Assembly (NCBI RefSeq): GCF_012530535.1
Contig: NZ_CP051299.1
Span: 2,108,001-2,172,000, forward strand
Direction of reading: 5' to 3'
Source of the DNA: Microcella flavibacter
GTDB taxonomy: Bacteria > Actinomycetota > Actinomycetes > Actinomycetales > Microbacteriaceae
Length of the DNA stretch: 64,000 bases
A program made the translations under genes and the position numbers. Positions 8,513-17,847 of this stretch are shown piece by piece. Below the pieces are notes generated by a model. It was given only the letters and a program-made list of their open reading frames with translations, searched no databases and was not told the DNA's origin. Every line of letters begins with the position of its first letter. Within the stretch, counting starts at the first letter, position 1.

Positions 8513-10732
8513 ATGACCGCACTGGATGCCAGGCCGCTCCCGCGCCTCGTCGAAGAAGACGCTCGGGGCCGTACGTCGGCGACGGCGGTCGCCGCACTGG
8601 TAGCTGGTGCCCTCACGCTCCTCCTGGCGTCGGCGCGCCTCGTGCTCACCCCCCGGTACTACTACTACGACGACACGCAGACGGGCGCCGTCGGGCAATG
8701 GTGGGAGCTCGGCGAACGCCTGACGACCGGTGAGTGGAGCATCCTGAGTCCGTCCCGCTGGCAGGCGGGCAATTACCTCGCGGAGGGCCAATGGGGGCTG
8801 CTCAGCCCCCTCACGAGCCTCATCGCCCTTCTCACCAGGGCGAGCGAGGACATGGTCGTGGCCGCGACGATCGTGAAGGTGTCGCTCCTCGTCCTGACCG
8901 CAGTGGGCACCGTGCTCCTCCTCCGCTCCTTCGGATCGAGCGCGACGTGGGCGATCGCCGCCGGCGTCGCGACTCCCCTCATCGGCTTCACCGCGTACAT
9001 GGACGCCCCGTCCTGGGTGACCGGCCTCGTGACCTCCTCGCTCTTCCCGTGGGCATGGTGGGGCCTCCGACGCGCCTCGATCGGCCGTAATCCCTCGATC
9101 CTTCTCGTCGCGAGCTCTCTGCTCGTGACGGCCGGCTACGTGTTCGGCGTCCTCGCGCTCGCGACGCTGATGATCGCGACGCTCATCCAGCACGCCGTGC
9201 GCTCCGAGCGGGCGGCAGCCCTCCGCGTCCTCCTCGCCGGAGGGATCATCGGCGCGATCTCCCTTGTCATCTACCTGCCGGCGATCCTCACGTCCTCGGT
9301 CTCCGTGCGGGCATCCACCGCCATCGACAACGACAACTTCCTCAACGCCGACCTCAGCGATCTGCTCGCGGCGAGCATCCCGACCGGATCGGTCTCCATC
9401 CAGGCCTGGTGGGGGGCGTTCCCCGGCGCGCCGCTGCAGTACGTCGCGTGGTTCGTGCCTCTCGTGCTGCTGGCCCTGCCGTGCGCGCGCCGCACGCTCG
9501 TCGACCTCGTCCCCGCCGGCGTCACCGCCGTGACCATGCTCCTGCTCGTCATCGGTCCGAGTGCGGTCGGACCGCTCCGCTTCCCCGTGCGCATGATGCC
9601 CTACCTCGGGATCGCCGTGATCGTCATCGTGATCGTGCTGCTCAGTCGCGTCGACTGGAGCACGATCCCCCGCGGCCGATGGATCGGCGTCTCGATCCTC
9701 CTCGCCGCCGGGGGCTTCGCCGCATGGTCGCAGCAGCCCGAGACGCTCCTGCGCGTCGCGCTCGCCGTCGGCGCCGGGGTCGCCGCGATCGCGGTCCTGC
9801 GCCTGCTCGCCGTCGGCCGAATCCCCCCGCTGCCACGACTCGACGCCTCCAGGACGGCCGCCCTCGTGGTCGTCGCCACGTCCGCCGCCCTGACCATCCC
9901 TCAGATCTACTGGCTGCCGGCCAGCCCCCTGCCTGATTTCGGCGCGGAATCGGAGGTCGAGGAGCTGGATCAGATCTTGCCCGAAGCCCGCGGTGACACG
10001 TTCGTCGTGGGTTCGGCTCTCGAACGTCTCCGCACCGGCGGCGACGAGGTACTGGCGGCCAACCTGTGGTACTTCGCCGAACCGGACGTGCAGAACACGT
10101 ACACCGTGCTGCAGTATCGCGAGTACGCGGAGGAGCTCTGCATGGATCTGCGCGGCTCGACCTGCCAGTCCGCCTTCGAGACGCTGTTCGACGTGGATCG
10201 CCTGACCGACGAGCCCCTCGCGGACCTGCTCGCGATCTCCTCGGTGCTGGTGCTGGAGGAGGACGGCCGCTCCCGCGCTCCCAAGGCGCCTGACGGCTGG
10301 AGCATGACCGAGCAGGGGGACGCCGGCTGGCTGTTCGTGCGGGACGAGGAGATCCCCGGCGCAGGCGGAGTCGCCTGGACCGCACCGGGGGTGGATCTGC
10401 GCATCGACGAGCTGACGGAGACCGGGATCCGGGCGACCGTGCTCGAGGATGTGGACTCCGGAGCCGCGGTGCTGAGCAGGCTCGCCTGGCCCGGCTACAC
10501 GGTGGACGGCGCCACGCTCGCCGACCCGCATCGTGGATACCTCCTCGCTGTCGACCTCGCCGGTGCGCGCGCCGGAGACACCATCGCCATCGAGTTTCGG
10601 CCGCCGGCCTGGTCCCTGCTCGCTGGGGGCGGGATCCTCGCGCTCGCCGTAGGACTGGCGTGGAGCGCGTGGGCGGCGGTCGCCGCGCGACGCGACGATC
10701 GCCCGTCCGTCAACCGCGCGGGGCGGCGATGA
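8513..10732 (+). CDS. Large polytopic membrane protein (YfhO/GT-C-like)
   Basis: A 739-residue protein with roughly a dozen hydrophobic helices across residues 25-480 and one more near the C-terminus, enclosing an extracytoplasmic region of about 200 residues. The first loop carries YYYYDDTQTGAVGQWWELG; an acidic pair after the first helix is typical of GT-C lipid-linked glycosyltransferases and YfhO-like proteins. I cannot assign a substrate. A GAAGG site precedes the ATG at 8513. The flanking genes are an LGFP protein and glycosyltransferases, which suits an envelope-glycan role. The 3' end overlaps the convergent glycosyltransferase gene by 23 bp. Confidence 0.7.
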   Translation: MTALDARPLPRLVEEDARGRTSATAVAALVAGALTLLLASARLVLTPRYYYYDDTQTGAVGQWWELGERLTTGEWSILSPSRWQAGNYLAEGQWGLLSPLTSLIALLTRASEDMVVAATIVKVSLLVLTAVGTVLLLRSFGSSATWAIAAGVATPLIGFTAYMDAPSWVTGLVTSSLFPWAWWGLRRASIGRNPSILLVASSLLVTAGYVFGVLALATLMIATLIQHAVRSERAAALRVLLAGGIIGAISLVIYLPAILTSSVSVRASTAIDNDNFLNADLSDLLAASIPTGSVSIQAWWGAFPGAPLQYVAWFVPLVLLALPCARRTLVDLVPAGVTAVTMLLLVIGPSAVGPLRFPVRMMPYLGIAVIVIVIVLLSRVDWSTIPRGRWIGVSILLAAGGFAAWSQQPETLLRVALAVGAGVAAIAVLRLLAVGRIPPLPRLDASRTAALVVVATSAALTIPQIYWLPASPLPDFGAESEVEELDQILPEARGDTFVVGSALERLRTGGDEVLAANLWYFAEPDVQNTYTVLQYREYAEELCMDLRGSTCQSAFETLFDVDRLTDEPLADLLAISSVLVLEEDGRSRAPKAPDGWSMTEQGDAGWLFVRDEEIPGAGGVAWTAPGVDLRIDELTETGIRATVLEDVDSGAAVLSRLAWPGYTVDGATLADPHRGYLLAVDLAGARAGDTIAIEFRPPAWSLLAGGGILALAVGLAWSAWAAVAARRDDRPSVNRAGRR

Positions 10733-11540
10733 ACCGTCGGTAGGCGATGCGTCGCACCGGCTCGGGGACGAAGCGGTACACGCCGCGCACGAGCAGGTTG
10801 CGCGCGAACTGCGTTCGCGTCGTGAAACCGATGCGCCTGAAGGCGTACTGCAGCGCCTTCTCGCTGCGCCACTGCTCGATGCCGCCCCGGCGGGCGTAGG
10901 CGCCCTCGCCGACGCGGTACATCACGAGCGGCTCGGCGACGTTGCCGACCGCGGCGCCCGCCGCGATCATGCGCGCGAACAGCCAGTAGTCCTCCATGAC
11001 CCCGAGGGGCTGATAGCCCCCGGCACGGTCGACGGCGGAGCGGCGGTAGACGACGGTCGGATGGCTGAACGGGTCGTGGAACCGCGCGTAGGCGGCGATG
11101 TCGGCAGGGTCGGTGCGCGGCGTGCGCGAGCCGACGATGGTGCCGACGTCGTCGAGGAACTCGAACATGCCGGTGCCGACCAGATCGAGCCCCTGCTCGA
11201 TCAGCGGCAGCTGCCGCGAGAAGCGCGAGGGCAGCGAGATGTCATCCGCATCCATGCGCGCCACCACGTCGTGATCGCAGCGCGCGAGACCCTCGGTGAG
11301 CGCCGCGGCCAAACCGACGTTGGCCGGCAGCGCGACGTGCTCGACGGGCACGGCGCTCGCCGCGACCGCCTCGCGGATCGCCGTCGCGAGGGCGTCGTCG
11401 ACGGGGCCGTCCTGCACGATGACGACCTGCGCCGGAGGTCTCGACTGCTCGTCGACGCTGCTGCGGAAGGCCTTGCTGAAGTGGTCGGCGCGATCGCCGT
11501 GGTAGACCGGCAGCAGCAGGGAGAAGGGCAGCGCCGTCAT
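10710..11540 (-). CDS. Family-2 glycosyltransferase
   Basis: A 276-residue GT-A enzyme. The N-terminal LLLPVYHGDRADHF, the ARMDADDISLPSRF metal motif near residue 95 and the acceptor-side VMEDYWLFARMI are all visible. It resembles the WcaA-like group that uses UDP- or TDP-sugars for surface polysaccharides. The ATG at 11540 overlaps the stop of the preceding glycosyltransferase (ATGA), which rules out the long in-frame extension through that gene. It is the second gene of a two-gene leftward unit. The donor and acceptor are unknown. Confidence 0.85.
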   Translation of the reverse strand: MTALPFSLLLPVYHGDRADHFSKAFRSSVDEQSRPPAQVVIVQDGPVDDALATAIREAVAASAVPVEHVALPANVGLAAALTEGLARCDHDVVARMDADDISLPSRFSRQLPLIEQGLDLVGTGMFEFLDDVGTIVGSRTPRTDPADIAAYARFHDPFSHPTVVYRRSAVDRAGGYQPLGVMEDYWLFARMIAAGAAVGNVAEPLVMYRVGEGAYARRGGIEQWRSEKALQYAFRRIGFTTRTQFARNLLVRGVYRFVPEPVRRIAYRRFIAAPRG

Positions 11541-12490
11541 CGACCGGCCCCGACGTCGACCCGCGCCACCGCGGTCGCCACCGGCAGACCGGCGAGCACG
11601 TCGGCCGTCGGGCGCGGATCGGTGCGCCAGCCGTCGCGCCAGCCGCGGCGGAAGGCGTCGTCGAGTACGCCCCGATCGGCGCTGCGCATCGCGGTGCGCA
11701 CCCAGCGGCGCACCGACGAGGCGCCGTACAGCAGCTTCTCGCGACGGCGCAGGCTGCGCGACCGGCGCAGCATCCACAGCTTGTTGCGCACCTCGTAGTA
11801 GAAGCGCGCCCCGGGGTCGGCGTCGGTCGCCCCGAGCACGCGCGTCTTGTGCACGACGACGCTCGCCGGGGCGAAGACTCCGCGCCCGTCGCGCAGCAGG
11901 CGCGTCGAGTACTCGAAGTCGTCGTTCCAGATGAAGTAGTCGGCGAGCGGCAGACCGGCGCGACGCACCGCGTCCGCCCGCACGAGCATCGACACGAACG
12001 AGGTGCTCCGGATGGCCATGCCGCCCGCGCTCTCGGCCCGCTCGCGCTCCTCGCGCCCCACGAAGGGCTTGCGGCGCGGGGTGTTCATGGGATGGTCGCT
12101 GCCGTCCGTCCACACCACTCGGGAGCCGGCGACCGAGGCGCCCGCCTCCTCGGCGGTGGCGCGCAGGCGCTCGAGCGCCGTCGCCGTCGGCACGGTGTCG
12201 TCGTCCATCAGCCACAACCAGTGCGGATCGTGCCGCTCGAGCGCGTGCGCGAGCCCGGCCGCAAAGCCGCCGGCGCCGCCCGTGTTGCGCTCGAGGCGCA
12301 CGAGGTCGACGAGGGGCCCGGCGGCGAGCGCGACCGCGGAGGAGTCATCGGTCGACGCGTTGTCGACGACGACGATCGACGCCGGCGGCTCGGTCTGATC
12401 GTGCAGCGCCTGCAGCACCTCGATGAGGAGGTCCCGCCGGTTGAAGGCGACGACGACCGCGACGGTGCGGGGGCGGGTCGTGTCGGTCAT
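11537..12490 (-). CDS. Family-2 glycosyltransferase, GlfT/rhamnosyltransferase-like
   Basis: A 317-residue GT-A enzyme. It has VAVVVAFNRRDLLIEVL, then VVVDNASTDDSS, a three-aspartate metal site WLWLMDDDTVP near residue 95, and DYFIWNDDFEYSTRLL as the catalytic-base region near residue 190. The MDDDT plus W-DD-E pattern is shared with galactofuranosyl- and rhamnosyltransferases of actinobacterial cell walls. It is the first gene of a unit with the next glycosyltransferase, overlapping it by 4 bp. The likely role is cell-wall polysaccharide assembly; the precise sugar is not determinable. Confidence 0.85.
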   Translation of the reverse strand: MTDTTRPRTVAVVVAFNRRDLLIEVLQALHDQTEPPASIVVVDNASTDDSSAVALAAGPLVDLVRLERNTGGAGGFAAGLAHALERHDPHWLWLMDDDTVPTATALERLRATAEEAGASVAGSRVVWTDGSDHPMNTPRRKPFVGREERERAESAGGMAIRSTSFVSMLVRADAVRRAGLPLADYFIWNDDFEYSTRLLRDGRGVFAPASVVVHKTRVLGATDADPGARFYYEVRNKLWMLRRSRSLRRREKLLYGASSVRRWVRTAMRSADRGVLDDAFRRGWRDGWRTDPRPTADVLAGLPVATAVARVDVGAGR

Positions 12491-12672
12491 GATCTCTCAG
12501 GCGTCGGCGGGCAGGACGGTTCCCCATTCTGCCGTGCCGGGCGCCCGCCCGCGTGCAGGGCGCTCGGTCGGACCGGACCGCTGAGGAGGCGCTGGTAGGG
12601 TCGACGGGACCGACCAGCGGCGGCGGCACGACCGGTCCGGCGTGCCCCGCGATGCGATCACCAGGGGGCAGG

Positions 12673-13818
12673 ATGAGCGGGGCGACCCTGCGCGTGGTGC
12701 TCGACCAGGTCGCCTCCCCCGCTCCGAACGGCGTCGGGCGCTATGGTCTCGAGCTCGTGCGCCAGCTCATCGCGACGGCACCCCGGGGGTGCCTCGTCAG
12801 CGGGATCGTGCCCTCCTCCCCCGAGGCCGAGTACGCGAGGATCACCGAGTCGCTGCCCGGGCTCGCGGGCCTCTACAAGAGCGCGCTCGACCGCTCCCAG
12901 CTCGCCGCGGCGTGGCAGCACGGCTTCACCCGCCTGCCCGGCTCCGGCATGATCCACGCCCCGAGCCTGCTGGCGCCGCTCTACCGCCACGACCGCTTCA
13001 GCGCGCCGGAGGAGCAGATCGTCGTCACGATCCACGACGCCGTCCCCTGGACGCATCCGGAGGCCATGCCCGCTCGAGCGGCGTCCTGGGCCCGCGCGAT
13101 GGGCCGGCGCGCGGAGCGGTACGCCGACGCCGTGGTCGTACCCACCCACGCGGTCGCCGAGCAGCTCTCCACCGTGCTCGACCTCGGCGACCGCATCCGG
13201 GTCATCGCCGGCGCGGTGAGCACCTCGCTCGTCCTGCCCGACGACGCCGACGCCGTCGCGGATTCGCTGTCGCTGCCGGAGCGGTACGTGCTCGCCGTCG
13301 GTCCGTTCACGGCGCGGACGGGCATCCGGGATCTGGTCTGGGCGATGGTCGATCTGCACGCACCGGCGGTGCCGCTCGTGCTCGTGGGGGCCGGTGCCGG
13401 CCCGCGGGACGAGCTCGAGTCGGTGCTGCAGGACGCTCGGATCCCCGACGACCGCGTCGTCGAGCTGGGCGCGCTCAGCGATGCGGAGCTCGCCGTCGTC
13501 TACCAGCGGGCGCACGCCCTCGTCATGCCGTCGATCGCGGAGGGGCTCGCGCTGCCGGCCCTGGAGGCGATGAGCCTCGGCACCCCGGTCGTGCACTCCG
13601 ACGCCCCCACCCTGCTCGAGGTGGCGGCCGATGCCGGTCTCGTCGTGCCGCGCTCGGATGCATCGACCTTCCCCCGACGGCTCGCGGAGACGCTGCGCGA
13701 CCTGCTCTCCGACGACGCGCAGCGGCAGGAGCTCGCGTGGCGCGGACGGGATCGCGCGAAGGCCTTCACCTGGCGGGATGCCGCCGAGAAGACCTGGCAG
13801 CTGCACTCCGACCTGTAG
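12673..13818 (+). CDS. GT-B glycosyltransferase (family 4/1)
   Basis: A 381-residue GT-B enzyme. The N-terminal domain has VASPAPNGVGRYGLELV, the glycine-rich loop near residue 20 that binds the donor phosphate. The C-terminal domain holds AHALVMPSIAEGLALPALEAM, the E-x7-E nucleotide-sugar motif of family 4. The ATG at 12673 is preceded by AGGGGGCAGG and lies about 70 bp after a TAGGGT -10-like word at 12596. It probably adds mannose, rhamnose or a similar sugar to an envelope glycan. It converges on the LCP gene with only 16 bp between the stops. Confidence 0.85.
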   Translation: MSGATLRVVLDQVASPAPNGVGRYGLELVRQLIATAPRGCLVSGIVPSSPEAEYARITESLPGLAGLYKSALDRSQLAAAWQHGFTRLPGSGMIHAPSLLAPLYRHDRFSAPEEQIVVTIHDAVPWTHPEAMPARAASWARAMGRRAERYADAVVVPTHAVAEQLSTVLDLGDRIRVIAGAVSTSLVLPDDADAVADSLSLPERYVLAVGPFTARTGIRDLVWAMVDLHAPAVPLVLVGAGAGPRDELESVLQDARIPDDRVVELGALSDAELAVVYQRAHALVMPSIAEGLALPALEAMSLGTPVVHSDAPTLLEVAADAGLVVPRSDASTFPRRLAETLRDLLSDDAQRQELAWRGRDRAKAFTWRDAAEKTWQLHSDL

Positions 13819-13834
13819 CCCGCCGAACGGGGAG

Positions 13835-15163
13835 TTACGGCGCGGCGGACTCGACCGGCGCCACGGCCTCGGCGACGAGCTGCCGCGCGAGGACGTAGTC
13901 GGGGTCCACGTTGTCGAGCGTCGGCGGCACGAGCTCGAGGTCGGTGACGGGATGCTCCCGCGACTGGACGGCGAGATCCGCGAACCGCCCGAGCATCGCC
14001 TGCGGGATGTCAGTCTTGACGACCTGCGTGCCCGCCTCGGCGATGGCCTGGAAGCGGGTGAGCACGGTCGCGGGCTCGAGCTGACGCAGCATCGCCTCCT
14101 GCAGCTGCCGCTGATGCTCCATGCGCTGGAAGTCGGTGATGTTGTAGCGGGTGCGGGCGAACCACAGGGCGGTGAAGCCGTCGAGCCGCTGCTCGCCGGC
14201 GGGGATCACGAACTCGAGCGGGCGCCCGTTGGTGCCCACCTCGACAGGCTGCTCGAGCGACACCGTCACACCGCCGAGCGCGTCGATGAGCTGCGCGAAG
14301 CCCTGCATGTCGATGAGGGCCGTGTACTGCACGGGGATGCCCGTCACGCCCTCCACGGCGTCGCGCATGGCCTCGATGCCGGGCGTCGAGCCCTCGGCCG
14401 CGGCGTCGGGGTACAGCTCGGGGCGCTCCTCCGCGTAGGGGTAGAGGTAGCTGATGAGGCAGTCGTCGCCGCAGGAGTAGCCGTCGGGGAAGGCCTCCCA
14501 GAGCGGGGAGCCCTCGGAGAAGGGCGCGTTGTAGAGGTTGCGCGGGATGCCGATCATCGTCACCGCGCCGGTGTCGGCGTCGATGCTCGCGAGGCTGATC
14601 GAGTCGGGGCGGAGGCCGGTGCGGTCGGGCCCCGCGTCGCCGCCGAGCAGCAGGATCGTGTAGCGGCCGTCGATCGGATCCTCGATGCCTCCTCCGGCGA
14701 AGACGCTGCCGAGGGCGTCGCGGCCGACGCCGGTGTTCCAGGCCGCCCAGCCGGTCGTCCCCACCGCGAGCACCAGGCTCAGCGCGGTGAAAGCGGCGAG
14801 GGCTCCGCGCGCCCGGGGCGCGACGGTGCCGACCCGCACCAGCGCGAAGGCGTTGATGGTCGTCGCGAACCACAGCACGGCGTAGAACACGAGACCGAGC
14901 TGGGCCACCCAGAGCGAGACGACGTTGGTGGCGATCGTGAGCGCGACGGGGCGCCACAGCAGGAAGAGCAGGAGCATCGCGAGCGCGATCGCCCAGAGCG
15001 TGAAGGTGGCGCCGACGGCGAAGCGGCCCCAGCGCCGGTTGCCGGCGAGCATCTGCGCCGTGCCGGGGATGAGGAGGTTCAGCCCGAGCAGCCACCAGCC
15101 GCGGCGGGTCATGAGCGCGGACTGCCGCGCATCGGGCAGCCGCAGCGGTGACACCAGGCTCAC
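13835..15163 (-). CDS. LytR-CpsA-Psr (LCP) family cell-wall glycopolymer ligase
   Basis: A 442-residue membrane protein. Hydrophobic helices occupy residues about 20-140, followed by an extracytoplasmic LCP domain. Hallmarks are ILLLGGDAG, LRPDSISLASID, IGIPRNLY, and the arginine/aspartate series ALWFARTRYNITDFQRMEH. LCP proteins transfer polyprenyl-phosphate-linked glycopolymers onto peptidoglycan, which fits the glycosyltransferases on both sides. The GTG at 15163 overlaps the purE stop (GTGA), placing it at the end of a purK-purE-lcp transcript. The several N-terminal helices are more than the single one of classical LCP proteins. Confidence 0.88.
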   Translation of the reverse strand: MSLVSPLRLPDARQSALMTRRGWWLLGLNLLIPGTAQMLAGNRRWGRFAVGATFTLWAIALAMLLLFLLWRPVALTIATNVVSLWVAQLGLVFYAVLWFATTINAFALVRVGTVAPRARGALAAFTALSLVLAVGTTGWAAWNTGVGRDALGSVFAGGGIEDPIDGRYTILLLGGDAGPDRTGLRPDSISLASIDADTGAVTMIGIPRNLYNAPFSEGSPLWEAFPDGYSCGDDCLISYLYPYAEERPELYPDAAAEGSTPGIEAMRDAVEGVTGIPVQYTALIDMQGFAQLIDALGGVTVSLEQPVEVGTNGRPLEFVIPAGEQRLDGFTALWFARTRYNITDFQRMEHQRQLQEAMLRQLEPATVLTRFQAIAEAGTQVVKTDIPQAMLGRFADLAVQSREHPVTDLELVPPTLDNVDPDYVLARQLVAEAVAPVESAAP

Positions 15164-15678
15164 GAGCGCCGGGAGGCGACCGTGGCCTTCAGCGCCTCGT
15201 TCTTCGCGGCCACCGCGTCCTCGAGCGAGGCGGCGAAGTCGGCCAGTCGCTGGGCGACCGCGGGCTCGCTCGACCCCACGATGCGGGCGGCCAGCAGCCC
15301 CGCGTTGCGGGCGCCGCCGATCGAGACGGTGGCGACCGGGATGCCCGCGGGCATCTGCACGATGCTGAGCAGGCTGTCCATGCCGTCGAGGTGCTTCAAG
15401 GGCACGGGCACGCCGATGACGGGCAGCGTCGTGACGGAGGCGATCATGCCGGGCAGGTGCGCGGCGCCGCCAGCACCGGCGATGATGGCGCGGATGCCCC
15501 TGCCGGCGGCCTCGCGCCCGTAGGCGATCATCGCGTCGGGGGTGCGGTGCGCGCTCAGCACCTCGACCTCGTGCTCGAGCCCCATCTCGTCGAGCGCGTC
15601 GACGGCGTGCTGCATCACCGACCAGTCGGAGTCTGATCCCATGACGACGGCGATACGGGCGGCGGGCACGCGCTCCAT
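15160..15678 (-). CDS. purE: N5-carboxyaminoimidazole ribonucleotide mutase
   Basis: A 172-residue protein. It has the class I PurE signature VVMGSDSDWSVM, LSAHRTPD with the active-site histidine, and IAGAGGAAHLPGM. It isomerises N5-CAIR to CAIR in de novo purine synthesis, directly after PurK, whose gene ends 8 bp upstream. The ATG at 15678 gives the usual length; no strong ribosome site is seen, so translation may depend on purK coupling. Its stop overlaps the LCP start by 4 bp. Confidence 0.95.
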   Translation of the reverse strand: MERVPAARIAVVMGSDSDWSVMQHAVDALDEMGLEHEVEVLSAHRTPDAMIAYGREAAGRGIRAIIAGAGGAAHLPGMIASVTTLPVIGVPVPLKHLDGMDSLLSIVQMPAGIPVATVSIGGARNAGLLAARIVGSSEPAVAQRLADFAASLEDAVAAKNEALKATVASRRS

Positions 15679-15686
15679 GCTAGGGG

Positions 15687-16787
15687 TCAGTCGTCGAAGC
15701 AGGCCGCGGCGGCGCGCGCGCGGTACGCGGTGTCGTCGAGCTCGGCGCCCACCGCGGTCACGTGGCCGGCCTTGCGCCCGGGCCGCGGATCCTTGCCGTA
15801 GGCGTGCACGGCGACCGCCGGCTGGTGCGCGAGGGCGGTGCGGATGCTCGCCTCGGGCAGCCCGCCGAACACGTTGATCATGACGCTCACCGGGGCCACG
15901 GGCGCCGTGTCGCCGAGCGGCCAGTCGAGCACGGCCCGGAGGTGCTGCGCGAACTGGCTCGTGGTCGAGCCGTCGATCGAGAAGTGGCCGCTGTTGTGCG
16001 GGCGCATGGCGAGCTCGTTGACGAGGAGGCGGCCGTCGGCGGCCTCGAAGAGCTCGACGGCGAGCACGCCCGTCACGCCGAGGCCCTCCGCGACGGTGCG
16101 CGCGAGCTCCTCGGCCGCGCGGAGCGTCGCGGTGCCGGCCCGGGGCGCCGGGGCGATGACCTCGGCGCAGACGCCGTCGCGCTGCACGGTCTCGACCAGC
16201 GGCCAGGCGCGCATCTCGCCGCTCGGGCGTCGCGCGACGAGCTGCGCCAGCTCGCGCTGGAAGACGACGAGCTCCTCGACCAGGACGGCGCCCGCGGCGA
16301 GCCAATCGTCGGCGCCGTGGGCGTCGTCGACGACGCGCACGCCCTTGCCGTCGTAGCCGCCGCGCGCGGTCTTCACGACCGCCCGCCCGCCGTGGTCGGC
16401 GAGGAAGGCGCCGAGCTGCTCGGCGGTCTCGATGCGGGCCCAGTCGGGCATGGCGACGCCGAGCGCACCGAGGCGCTCGCGCATGAGCAGCTTGTCCTGC
16501 GCGTAGAGCAGCGCGTCGGGGCCGGGCCGCACGGCGACGCCCTCGGCCTCGAGCGCGCGCAGCACCTCCTGCGGCACGTGCTCGTGGTCGAAGGTGATGG
16601 CGTCGCACTCCGCGGCGAAGGCGAGCACCGTCGCGGGGTCGCGGTAGTCGCCCACCTGCGTCGCGGCGAGCCGGGCCGACGAGCCCTCCGCCTCGGCGAG
16701 CACGCGGATCTCGATGCCGAGCGCGACGGCCGCGGGGATCATCATGCGCGCGAGCTGTCCACCTCCGATGACGCCGACGACGGCCAT
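15687..16787 (-). CDS. purK: N5-carboxyaminoimidazole ribonucleotide synthase
   Basis: A 366-residue ATP-grasp enzyme. It begins VGVIGGGQLARMM, has VKTARGGYDGKGV in the ATP-grasp region near residue 155 and NELAMRPHNSGHFSIDG near residue 265. It uses ATP and bicarbonate to carboxylate AIR. The ATG at 16787 follows a strong AGGAGG. A longer in-frame reading upstream is antisense to the neighbouring gtrA gene and is not coding. It is divergent from gtrA with 66 bp between the starts. Confidence 0.95.
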   Translation of the reverse strand: MAVVGVIGGGQLARMMIPAAVALGIEIRVLAEAEGSSARLAATQVGDYRDPATVLAFAAECDAITFDHEHVPQEVLRALEAEGVAVRPGPDALLYAQDKLLMRERLGALGVAMPDWARIETAEQLGAFLADHGGRAVVKTARGGYDGKGVRVVDDAHGADDWLAAGAVLVEELVVFQRELAQLVARRPSGEMRAWPLVETVQRDGVCAEVIAPAPRAGTATLRAAEELARTVAEGLGVTGVLAVELFEAADGRLLVNELAMRPHNSGHFSIDGSTTSQFAQHLRAVLDWPLGDTAPVAPVSVMINVFGGLPEASIRTALAHQPAVAVHAYGKDPRPGRKAGHVTAVGAELDDTAYRARAAAACFDD

Positions 16788-16853
16788 GGTCCTCCTCGAT
16801 AGGATTGCGGAACGCGAACCGCTCCATTCTGGCCGATAAACCGAGAGGCGCTT

Positions 16854-17336
16854 GTGCCCCGCATCCTCGCCCAGGTCGGCCGCTTCGGCGTCGTGGGGAT
16901 CGTGGGCCTCGTCGTCGACATCGCGCTGTTCAACCTGCTGCGCGCCACGGTGCTCTCGCCGGACGAGCTCGCGGCCGGGCCGATCGTGGCGAAGATCGTC
17001 TCGACCTCCGTCGCGATCGTCGTCAACTGGGTGGGCAGCCGCTACTGGAGCTTCCGGCTCGAGCAGCGCCGGCCCCCGCTGCGCGAGGCGGTCGAGTTCG
17101 TGCTCGTCAGCATCGGCGGTCTGATCATCGCCGTCGCCTGCCTCGCCGTCTCGCGCGAGGTGCTCGGCCTCACGAGCGTGCTCGCCGACAACATCGCCTC
17201 GAACGTCGTCGGCCTGGGGCTCGGCGCGCTGTTCCGGTTCTCGCTCTACCGCTGGTGGGTGTTCCACCCGCGTCGCGGATCCTGGCGGCGCCCGGCGCCG
17301 GTCAGCGCGACCGCAGGCGCCCGTCCGGCGGGATGA
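16854..17336 (+). CDS. GtrA-family membrane protein
   Basis: A 160-residue protein with four hydrophobic helices (first at about residues 10-30, FGVVGIVGLVVDIALFNLL) and the conserved motifs VNWVGSRYWSF and RFSLYRWWVFH. The GTG at 16854 follows GAGAGGCG. It may flip a bactoprenol-linked sugar or assist an adjacent transferase; no partner glycosyltransferase is immediately next to it. A TAGGAT word at 16800 could be its -10 element. The last 35 bp overlap the convergent PH-domain gene. Confidence 0.85.
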   Translation: MPRILAQVGRFGVVGIVGLVVDIALFNLLRATVLSPDELAAGPIVAKIVSTSVAIVVNWVGSRYWSFRLEQRRPPLREAVEFVLVSIGGLIIAVACLAVSREVLGLTSVLADNIASNVVGLGLGALFRFSLYRWWVFHPRRGSWRRPAPVSATAGARPAG

Positions 17337-17844
17337 CGCTCGTGGCCGCCGTCTGGCGGCGCTGCGCCGCCACCGACGAGGTGCTCGCCTCCATGAGGTC
17401 GCCGAGCGCCTCCTGGACGAGGAGCGCGCGGGGAGCATCCCGCAGCACCACCGGGGCGTCGAGACCGGTGTTGATGAGCACGTCGCCCGAGCCGAAGAGC
17501 CGCTGCAGCGGCGATTGGCGCAGGCGCACGTCGTAGCTGCGACCGTGCAGCAGCTCCTGCCGGGTGCGGGCGATCAGGCCCGTGCGCAGCACGACGCGGC
17601 GGGTGGTGATGAGGTAGTGGGTGCCGAGCCAGCGCACGAGCGGCAGCAGGAAGAGCAGCACGGCGACGAGCGCGGCGCCGGCGACGGCGGCGAGGCGCTG
17701 CCACTCCTCATCGAGCGCCGTGACCCCGTAGGCGGCCCCGCCGCAGGCGGCGATGAGCAGCAGGCTCGGCAGGGCGAGCGCGCGGGCGTGCGGGCGCACG
17801 CGGGCGATGACCCTCTCGGGCACGCGGGGCTGCTCGCCGGTCAT
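17302..17844 (-). CDS. PH-domain (YdbS/bPH2-like) membrane protein
   Basis: A 180-residue protein. Two hydrophobic helices lie at about residues 25-45 and 50-72, followed by a bacterial PH-like domain with THYLITTRRVVLRTGLIARTRQELLHG and SGDVLINTG. Such proteins are common in actinobacteria and have no settled function. The ATG at 17844 lies 3 bp after the birA stop, so the two form an operon. The C-terminal 12 codons overlap gtrA on the other strand. Confidence 0.8.
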   Translation of the reverse strand: MTGEQPRVPERVIARVRPHARALALPSLLLIAACGGAAYGVTALDEEWQRLAAVAGAALVAVLLFLLPLVRWLGTHYLITTRRVVLRTGLIARTRQELLHGRSYDVRLRQSPLQRLFGSGDVLINTGLDAPVVLRDAPRALLVQEALGDLMEASTSSVAAQRRQTAATSVIPPDGRLRSR

Positions 17845-17847
17845 GCG

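Noticed and set aside
13831-13845. GGAGTTACGGCGCGG at the LCP stop codon, similar to the right end of the 93-bp elements
   Set aside because: No complementary left arm is found about 70 bp away and the match beyond GGAGTTACG is poor, so it is probably chance.
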